This document shows, piece after piece, positions 52,247 through 57,190 of a DNA stretch of 57,190 nt. Where the stretch lies: positions 1 to 57,190 of the forward strand of contig NZ_LVYD01000079.1 of assembly GCF_002077945.1 (NCBI RefSeq), written 5' to 3'. Made by a program: the position numbers and the translations under genes. Position 1 is the stretch's first letter. Each line of letters opens with the position of its first letter. Source of the stretch: Niastella vici (GTDB lineage: Bacteria; Bacteroidota; Bacteroidia; Chitinophagales; Chitinophagaceae). Under the pieces are notes generated by a model, which was not told the DNA's origin, made no database searches, and saw only the letters and a list, made by a program, of their open reading frames with translations.

Positions 52247-54361
52247 ATGAAGATTTTTCCTGAATCGGCGTTATCACAGCTGGAGTTTGATAAAATAAAA
52301 GCACTGCTTGAAGAGCATTGTAAAACGGAGTATGCGAAAGGTAAATCGCAGGAACTGCGCATTCATACCCGCAGGGAGTTTATTGAACTGGAGTTACAGC
52401 AAAGCCACGAATACAAATTATTGATTGAGCACAGCATGTATTTCCCCAACGATTACGTGCTGAATTTAGCAAAAGAATTGCGGTTGCTCGGCATACCCGG
52501 CGCCATGCTTACCGGCGAACAGTTTATGCAGGTACGTAAGCTGGCCGAAAGCATGCAGAATATTTTCCGCTGGTTCGATAATGACCGGCGGCTGGCCTAT
52601 CCTGCCCTGGTAAAAGTGATCGGCGAAACCTATTACGAAAATGTGATCATGGAACTCATCGATGATGTACTTCATGAGAACGGGGATGTAAAAGACAATG
52701 CATCGGAAGACCTTGCCCGCATTCGCACCAGCCTGTACCGGCGCCGCACCGAGCTGCGCCGCCTGTTCGACAAGATCGTGCAGAAGCTCAGCAAGGCAGG
52801 GTATACCGCCGATATTGACGAAGCATTCCTGAACGGCCGCCGCGTAGTGGCCATTGTGGCCGAACAAAAACGACAGGTAAAAGGAATTTTACACGGCGAA
52901 AGCGATACCCGCCGCACTTCGTACATTGAACCGGAAGAGACCATTGAACTGAACAATGAGATCTTTTCCCTGGAGAATGAGGAACGGCGCGAGGTATACC
53001 GCATCCTGCAACAGCTCACCGCCCGCCTGGCCATGTACGCCCCCTTGCTGAAAACCTGGCACCAGGTACTGGGTGAATTCGATTTTATTCAGGCCAAGGC
53101 CAAACTGGCGCTTGATATGAACGCGAATTATCCGCTGCTGAACGATAAAGCGCATGTGCATCTGGTACAGGCCTATCACCCGTTGTTGTACCTGTATCAC
53201 CAGAAAGCGAAAAAGCCTACCATCCCCACCGATCTTACGTTGGATGAAAAAAGCCGCATCCTGGTTATCTCAGGCCCTAACGCAGGCGGTAAAACCGTTA
53301 CCATGAAAACGGTTGGGTTGTTACAATTAATGATCCAGAGCGGTTTGCTGGTACCGGTGCACCCCACTTCCATGTTCGGCATCTTTAAACAGCTCATGAT
53401 ACATATTGGCGATACGCAAAGTATCGAGTTTGACCTCAGTACTTACAGCTCGCACTTATTGCACATGAAGCATTTTATTGAAAATGCGAATGGCAAAACC
53501 ATGTTCTTTATTGATGAGCTGGGTAGTGGTAGCGACCCGCACCTCGGTGGCGCCTTTGCAGAGGTTATTATGGAAGAACTGGGTCATAAACATGCCATGG
53601 GTATTGTTACCACGCACTACCTGAACCTGAAAGTGATGGCCAATAAAACACCCGGTATCATCAATGGCGCCATGCAATTTGATGAAGGAAATTTGTTGCC
53701 GTTGTATAAGCTCACCATTGGAAAACCCGGTAGTTCGTATACGTTTTCCATTGCCGAACGCATTGGGCTCGATGCCAGGTTAATAAACCGCGCCCGCGCC
53801 CTGGTTGATGAAGATCATTTCAAGCTCGATAAATTATTGAACCGCACCGAGCAGGACCTGCGCGAAATTGAGAAGAAAGAAAAGGAACTGTCAAAGCTGA
53901 TCAAGGAAAATGAAAAGCTGCATAAGGAAATGCAGCAAACCATTAACCAGGAACGGCACAACCAGCAGGTGGAGTTGTTGAAACACCAGAACCGGATCAC
54001 CGAAGACCGCATCGCTTACCTGAAGGATATGGAACGCAAGCTGAAGCAGCTGACCTTCGACTGGCGGAAGGCCGAATCGCAGGAAGATAAGAAAGAGCTC
54101 ATAAAACAGATGCAGATCCTGTTGTTCAAACAACACCAGAAACAGGCAACCGAGAAGGTGAAGAAAAAGCTCAATTCAAAATATGATGAAGTGGGCGGTG
54201 AAGTGCAGGTGGGTGATAAGGTGCTGATGAAAAAGAACCACCAGGTAGGGGAGGTGAAGGAATTGCGCGGTAAGAAAGCGGTAGTGCAGCTGGGACTGAT
54301 GCCCATCACTGTGTCGGTCGATGATCTGGTAGTGGTAACGGAGAAACCGGCTGAAGAATAA
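52247..54361 (+). CDS. MutS2-like ATPase without Smr domain
   Basis: This is a 704-residue protein starting at ATG 52247 (the upstream TTG is rejected). It has the MutS2 layout: N-terminal helical lever (ALSQLEFDKIKALLEEHCKTEYAK), core, and an ABC ATPase with Walker A SGPNAGGKT (about residue 342), Walker B FFIDELGSGSDP (about 420) and an H-loop in THYLNLKVMA. A long coiled coil (about 530-620) and a small beta barrel (VQVGDKVLMKK) follow. Typical MutS2 has a C-terminal Smr endonuclease; here the protein ends just after the barrel and no Smr sequence follows before the terminator. It may bind stalled ribosomes or DNA junctions without cutting. Confidence 0.88.
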   Translation: MKIFPESALSQLEFDKIKALLEEHCKTEYAKGKSQELRIHTRREFIELELQQSHEYKLLIEHSMYFPNDYVLNLAKELRLLGIPGAMLTGEQFMQVRKLAESMQNIFRWFDNDRRLAYPALVKVIGETYYENVIMELIDDVLHENGDVKDNASEDLARIRTSLYRRRTELRRLFDKIVQKLSKAGYTADIDEAFLNGRRVVAIVAEQKRQVKGILHGESDTRRTSYIEPEETIELNNEIFSLENEERREVYRILQQLTARLAMYAPLLKTWHQVLGEFDFIQAKAKLALDMNANYPLLNDKAHVHLVQAYHPLLYLYHQKAKKPTIPTDLTLDEKSRILVISGPNAGGKTVTMKTVGLLQLMIQSGLLVPVHPTSMFGIFKQLMIHIGDTQSIEFDLSTYSSHLLHMKHFIENANGKTMFFIDELGSGSDPHLGGAFAEVIMEELGHKHAMGIVTTHYLNLKVMANKTPGIINGAMQFDEGNLLPLYKLTIGKPGSSYTFSIAERIGLDARLINRARALVDEDHFKLDKLLNRTEQDLREIEKKEKELSKLIKENEKLHKEMQQTINQERHNQQVELLKHQNRITEDRIAYLKDMERKLKQLTFDWRKAESQEDKKELIKQMQILLFKQHQKQATEKVKKKLNSKYDEVGGEVQVGDKVLMKKNHQVGEVKELRGKKAVVQLGLMPITVSVDDLVVVTEKPAEE

Positions 54362-54381
54362 TATACTTTCAATAAAAAAAG

Positions 54382-54407
54382 GTCCCGACATGTCGGGACT
54401 TTTTTTG
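54382..54407 (+). terminator. Terminator of the MutS2-like gene
   Basis: The perfect palindrome GTCCCGACATGTCGGGAC (54382-54399) is followed by eight Ts, and preceded by a run of As. It is a strong intrinsic terminator in plus and probably works for the convergent CBS gene too. Confidence 0.88.
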
Positions 54408-54444
54408 GTGCAGTGTCTTCTCAGGATAGTATGGCCTGCGGGCT

Positions 54445-54882
54445 TTATAAGCTGGAGTGCAGGTAGTCTTTAAGCTGAGTGATTGTTTCCTGTTGCGACA
54501 GGATCGTTTCTTTTACCACATCATTAATGGAAATGATACCGGTTACCTGGTTTTCGTCGAACACCGGCAGGTAACGAATGTTTTTTTCGGACATTAACTG
54601 CATGCAATAGTCAACAGTGTCGTTGGCGGTTACGCGCGGCAGATTGTTGCTCATGATCTCCGAAACCCTGGTGTCGGTGGAGGATTTTCCATTCAAAACC
54701 ACCTTGCGCGAGTAATCACGTTCTGTAACAATGCCCAGGTAGTGGCCATCTTGCAAAACCATCACGGAACCGATATTTTGATCGGCCATGATATGGAGTG
54801 CTTCCAATACGGTTGTATCCGGTGTAACGGTAGTAATATGGCTTCCTTTACGAAGCAGCACATCGGCCACTTTTTTATTCAT
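54445..54882 (-). CDS. CBS-domain-pair protein
   Basis: This is a 145-residue cytoplasmic protein from ATG 54882 (MNKKVADVLLRKG). It consists of a tandem pair of CBS domains: TVLEALHIMADQNIGSVMVLQDGHYLGIVTERDYSR then VSEIMSNNLPRVTANDTVDYCMQLMSEKNIRYLPVFDENQVTGIISINDVV. Such Bateman modules bind adenine nucleotides or similar and act as sensors. No enzyme domain is attached. The partner is unknown. Confidence 0.92.
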   Translation of the reverse strand: MNKKVADVLLRKGSHITTVTPDTTVLEALHIMADQNIGSVMVLQDGHYLGIVTERDYSRKVVLNGKSSTDTRVSEIMSNNLPRVTANDTVDYCMQLMSEKNIRYLPVFDENQVTGIISINDVVKETILSQQETITQLKDYLHSSL

Positions 54883-55454
54883 ACAGCAATGTGTTTTGGT
54901 GAACAATCATTTAAGGGAAATTACAAAAATTGGAATGGAAAACCAAGGCCAGGCGGGCTTTTTATGGGAAAAAGAGGTGTTTTATCCCTTTATTTTGCCG
55001 GCAATACATGATGGATGTCACCCATTTGTTTATTGAACAGGGGGCTGGTGAAGGGGCGATGCCCGGAGCACGGATACCTGAATAGGGTGATCCCGGGCAT
55101 ATGGGCACCTATAGCGTATTGCAAAAAATTGGTTATCATAGGTTTAATTATTCCTTTTTAACCGTTTCCCGTCTTTTACCAGGGGGGCATGAAATGGTAA
55201 AGCAGCTTTTAATTAAAACTGGTAACAAACACATTCGTCCTTCTCACCAAATTTTTGTAATCTCGGAACCGGGAAAAAAGTAAATCACACACCACAACAT
55301 TTGGGAGCTCTGGCAAATTTGGTTCTGCCAACAACATGTTATTTCAAATAATAAAATTGTAAACAACTCCGGTGCGGCCAGTTGCCAGGCAAAACGGGTA
55401 GGAAATGCCTGAAAATTGTCCCTGCACCGTTATCCATAATTAAAAGACCAATCA
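54883..55454. other. Gap without recognisable genes
   Basis: These 572 bases are between the CBS gene start and the frameshifted gene. Short open frames occur on the plus strand but have no domain, no signal peptide pattern and no convincing start. I see no terminator, repeat or RNA motif. Confidence 0.5.
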
Positions 55455-55825
55455 ATGATACGTTATTCGCTATTATTTTTTTTCTTTCTGGTTTCCTTTT
55501 TTGCTGTTGCACAAAACAAAGACTATGAAAAAGGATTGAAGGCCTTTGATAATAAAGAGTATGAAAAATCTTTCAGGCTATTGAAACAATTTGCCGACCC
55601 TCTTACAGAGAAGCTGCCAACAGAAAAGAAAAAAATATGTGTTCCATTGTATATACCTTTTCAAAACCGGTTTTTATCCGGAATGGGACTGTTGCGCTGT
55701 ACCTCGATCAGAAACGCTATAGAGGTAATTATACCCAGTTGGAGTTTGGTTTTTATAAACAGGAAAATGGCAGATGGGAGGAATTAGCAGCAGTTTACAA
55801 ACATTACGAAAGTGCAAAAGAATAA
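55455..55825 (+). pseudogene. Frameshifted small secreted protein
   Basis: The frame from ATG 55455 gives a signal peptide (FFAVAQNKDYEKG) and 'FDNKEYEKSFRLLKQFA', then becomes unlike protein sequence after a run of seven As (55629-55635). In the next frame, directly after the run, the sequence continues as CSIVYTFSKPVFIRNGT and YTQLEFGFYKQENGRWEELA up to a stop at 55823-55825, which looks like a genuine beta-rich domain. Restoring one A makes a single continuous protein of about 123 residues. Loss by mutation, a sequencing error in a homopolymer, or slippage are all possible. Confidence 0.78.
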
Positions 55826-55881
55826 CCTGGCCCCCATTCGCAAAATGATGCCGGAATAAATCCCTAAAATTTATAAATAAC

Positions 55882-56265
55882 ATGAACCGGATTCTATTTT
55901 TATTCGCCAGCCTTATTGTGATAATGTTAGCCGCATGCAGTGGTTCTAAAACCTATCGGGGTTCCTGGAAAGCCGCAGACGCAAATGGACAAAGATTTGA
56001 ATTGTTTTTTGACGCAAAAAGTTTTTCAATTAAAGACACTGCCGGCGGCAAAAAACAATATGACTACACGCAAAATTCTATTTCAATAGAAAATTCTGTT
56101 GAAACGTATGGGATAGAATTGGCAGACGGGCGCAGCTATCAAATTAATTTCCCCAATTCAAGCGATGAAACTGTGGGTCTGATCAAGGATGGAAACGGCA
56201 TGCCGATCTATACGATCAGCAGGAATGGATATTTGAATTATGGGGATATTTTCAAATTGAAATAA
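55882..56265 (+). CDS. Small hypothetical lipoprotein
   Basis: This 127-residue lipoprotein (LAAC, Cys19, then SGSKTYRGSWKA) continues with a compact beta-rich part: WKAADANGQRFELFF, FSIKDTAGGKKQYDY, then ISIENSVETYGIELADG and the final YTISRNGYLNYGDIF. It looks like a single small beta-barrel or lipocalin-like domain of a type common in Bacteroidota but not named. It lies 56 bases after the frameshifted gene and 34 before the next, in the same direction. Confidence 0.75.
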   Translation: MNRILFLFASLIVIMLAACSGSKTYRGSWKAADANGQRFELFFDAKSFSIKDTAGGKKQYDYTQNSISIENSVETYGIELADGRSYQINFPNSSDETVGLIKDGNGMPIYTISRNGYLNYGDIFKLK

Positions 56266-56299
56266 GTTGCACAACACATTTAACTGAAGCCTTAAGCAG

Positions 56300-56716
56300 A
56301 TGAAATCTTTGATTACCGCATTATTAGTTCCCAGCTTACTATTTATTCAGTTACGCAAAAGCGCTGGCCAGGCACCCGGTCAGGTAATTGTGTACGCAAA
56401 AGTTTCATTGGAGCATTTATTAGATTCTATGGGAGCCTACCATAACAAACCAATAGAAACAATGGGCTATTATGTTTGTGGTTTTGAACACTCATCTATT
56501 ATGCTGGTAATTCATCATGAGTTAGCCCCGGATAAAAAGATTTATGACTGGGCGCGGGAAATTTGGGTTGATAGACAATATTCCAAAACCATGATGCCCT
56601 GTGATAGTATGTTCAGGCGTACAATAACGGTTCGCGGTATACTCGACACTTCATCGCATGGGCATCTTGGAAAATATAAGGCAACTATAAAGGATGCGAT
56701 TGTTCAATTGCCTTAA
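56300..56716 (+). CDS. Small secreted hypothetical protein
   Basis: This is a 138-residue protein with an N-terminal signal (MKSLITALLVPSLLFIQ). The mature part has VSLEHLLDSMGAYHNKPIE, a central YYVCGFEHSS and late RTITVRGILDTSSHGHLG; it may be an OB-fold-like domain. It has two Cys. It is the third of a run of three small secreted proteins read in one direction. No family is recognised. Confidence 0.7.
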   Translation: MKSLITALLVPSLLFIQLRKSAGQAPGQVIVYAKVSLEHLLDSMGAYHNKPIETMGYYVCGFEHSSIMLVIHHELAPDKKIYDWAREIWVDRQYSKTMMPCDSMFRRTITVRGILDTSSHGHLGKYKATIKDAIVQLP

Positions 56717-56775
56717 ATATACACCGATTGCCAGAAAGCGCCGGCCGTAAAGAATGGAGGTTCACACGTGACTGT

Positions 56776-56984
56776 TTATTTATATTTAGCTGCATACAGC
56801 CGGTTCAGTACCCATACCGCCCAGCCCATATAGAGTACCAGAATGGGAAGCCCGTTATGTTTATTGCACGGGATTGGGGGAAGCCGATGCCGCCCAACAA
56901 CCGGGGCAGGAGGCAGCAGGAAAGAATGATAGAAGCCACTATAATGGCCGATTGGGTTACCTGTTTTTGCTGTTAATTTGTCAT
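56776..56984 (-). pseudogene. Possible broken small membrane protein gene
   Basis: From ATG 56984 the minus strand reads MTN, a stop, then QQKQVTQSAIIVASIILS and LLPRLLGGIGFPQSRAINIT in one frame. One frame over it continues as GLPILVLYMGWAVWVLNRLY ending AAKYK and a stop at 56776-56778. Together these would make a plausible two-helix protein with one internal stop and one net frameshift. The evidence is only hydrophobicity and continuity, so this is tentative. Confidence 0.35.
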
Positions 56985-57077
56985 TGTTGCATTAACGGTA
57001 AAAATAGGGGGTAAGTATTCCGGGGTTACCAAAACTTTGCCGGTAAGCGGGAATCAGTTAATTTACATCCCCTTTCA

Positions 57078-57164
57078 GGAGAGGTGCCAGAGAGGTCGAA
57101 TGGGACGGTCTCGAAAACCGTTATACGGGCAACTGTATCGAGGGTTCGAATCCCTCCCTCTCCG
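57078..57164 (+). tRNA. tRNA-Ser (anticodon CGA)
   Basis: Acceptor GGAGAGG (57078-57084) pairs with CCTCTCC (57157-57163), with discriminator G at 57164. The anticodon arm is ACGGT-CTCGAAA-ACCGT with CGA in the loop, reading UCG serine codons. A long variable arm (TATACGGGCAACTGTATC region) is typical of tRNA-Ser. The T arm is GAGGG-TTCGAAT-CCCTC. CCA is not encoded. It is 87 bases long. Confidence 0.95.
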
Positions 57165-57190
57165 CAAAACAAAACAAGTGCTCCCGGTAG

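Noticed and set aside
56728..56976. 82-codon plus-strand frame before the tRNA
   Set aside because: TTG start, no domain and erratic composition; the minus strand gives a better, though broken, candidate.

Overview
The window looks like a chromosomal segment of a Bacteroidota bacterium of the Chitinophagaceae type (Niastella/Chitinophaga-like). The reasons are two SusC/SusD pairs in a polysaccharide utilization locus (PUL), a one-piece hybrid two-component sensor, many short secreted lipoproteins of Bacteroidota type, futalosine-pathway menaquinone biosynthesis, and several TAnnTTTG-type -7 promoter boxes. No rRNA, CRISPR array, insertion sequence or phage gene is visible. One tRNA-Ser(CGA) lies at the right edge.

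Layout. 0.5-3.8 kb holds small accessory genes: a lipoprotein, a protein with an internally duplicated helical domain, a DUF2185/Imm33-like protein and a PQQ-type beta-propeller. 3.8-22.7 kb is a PUL. A hybrid sensor/regulator with a periplasmic sugar-binding domain is read leftward. Opposite it runs a long rightward cluster: sugar-porter permease, GH32 fructanase, SusC1/SusD1, SusC2/SusD2, a tandem DUF1735 surface lipoprotein and a GH30 hydrolase. By analogy with the Bacteroides fructan locus, GH32 cuts fructan, SusCD imports oligosaccharides, the permease takes fructose across the inner membrane, and the sensor responds to the free sugar. The SusC2/SusD2/DUF1735/GH30 block may serve a second glycan. 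23-35 kb is mixed metabolism: DUF1080, Rieske oxygenase, amino-acid permease, AraC regulator, AHSA1 protein, cupin, HU-like membrane protein, FKBP isomerase, L-serine dehydratase, MqnE and a nucleoside-type permease. 35-42.4 kb carries a secreted regulatory-domain protein, three thioredoxins and dnaE. 42.8-54.9 kb has an NlpC/P60 hydrolase, a degenerate HATPase protein, a flippase coupled to an M1 peptidase, a peptide-binding lipoprotein, MsrA, a MutS2-like protein lacking Smr, and a CBS protein. 55.4-57 kb has small secreted proteins, of which two appear frameshifted, then the tRNA.

The most unusual structure is not a gene. The gaps between about 24.8 and 32.5 kb contain degenerate 7-bp tandem repeats, usually as two inverted arms able to fold into hairpins, with a different heptamer at different loci. 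Two relatives reach into coding sequence: one encodes the hydrophobic core of the M1 peptidase signal peptide, the other the tail of the DUF985 cupin. Other points of note are a candidate structured leader with mutually exclusive pairings before the NlpC/P60 gene, a thioredoxin cluster carrying an in-frame remnant of a neighbouring gene after a stop codon, and a duplicated segment with palindromic operator-like sites near 44.6-44.9 kb.
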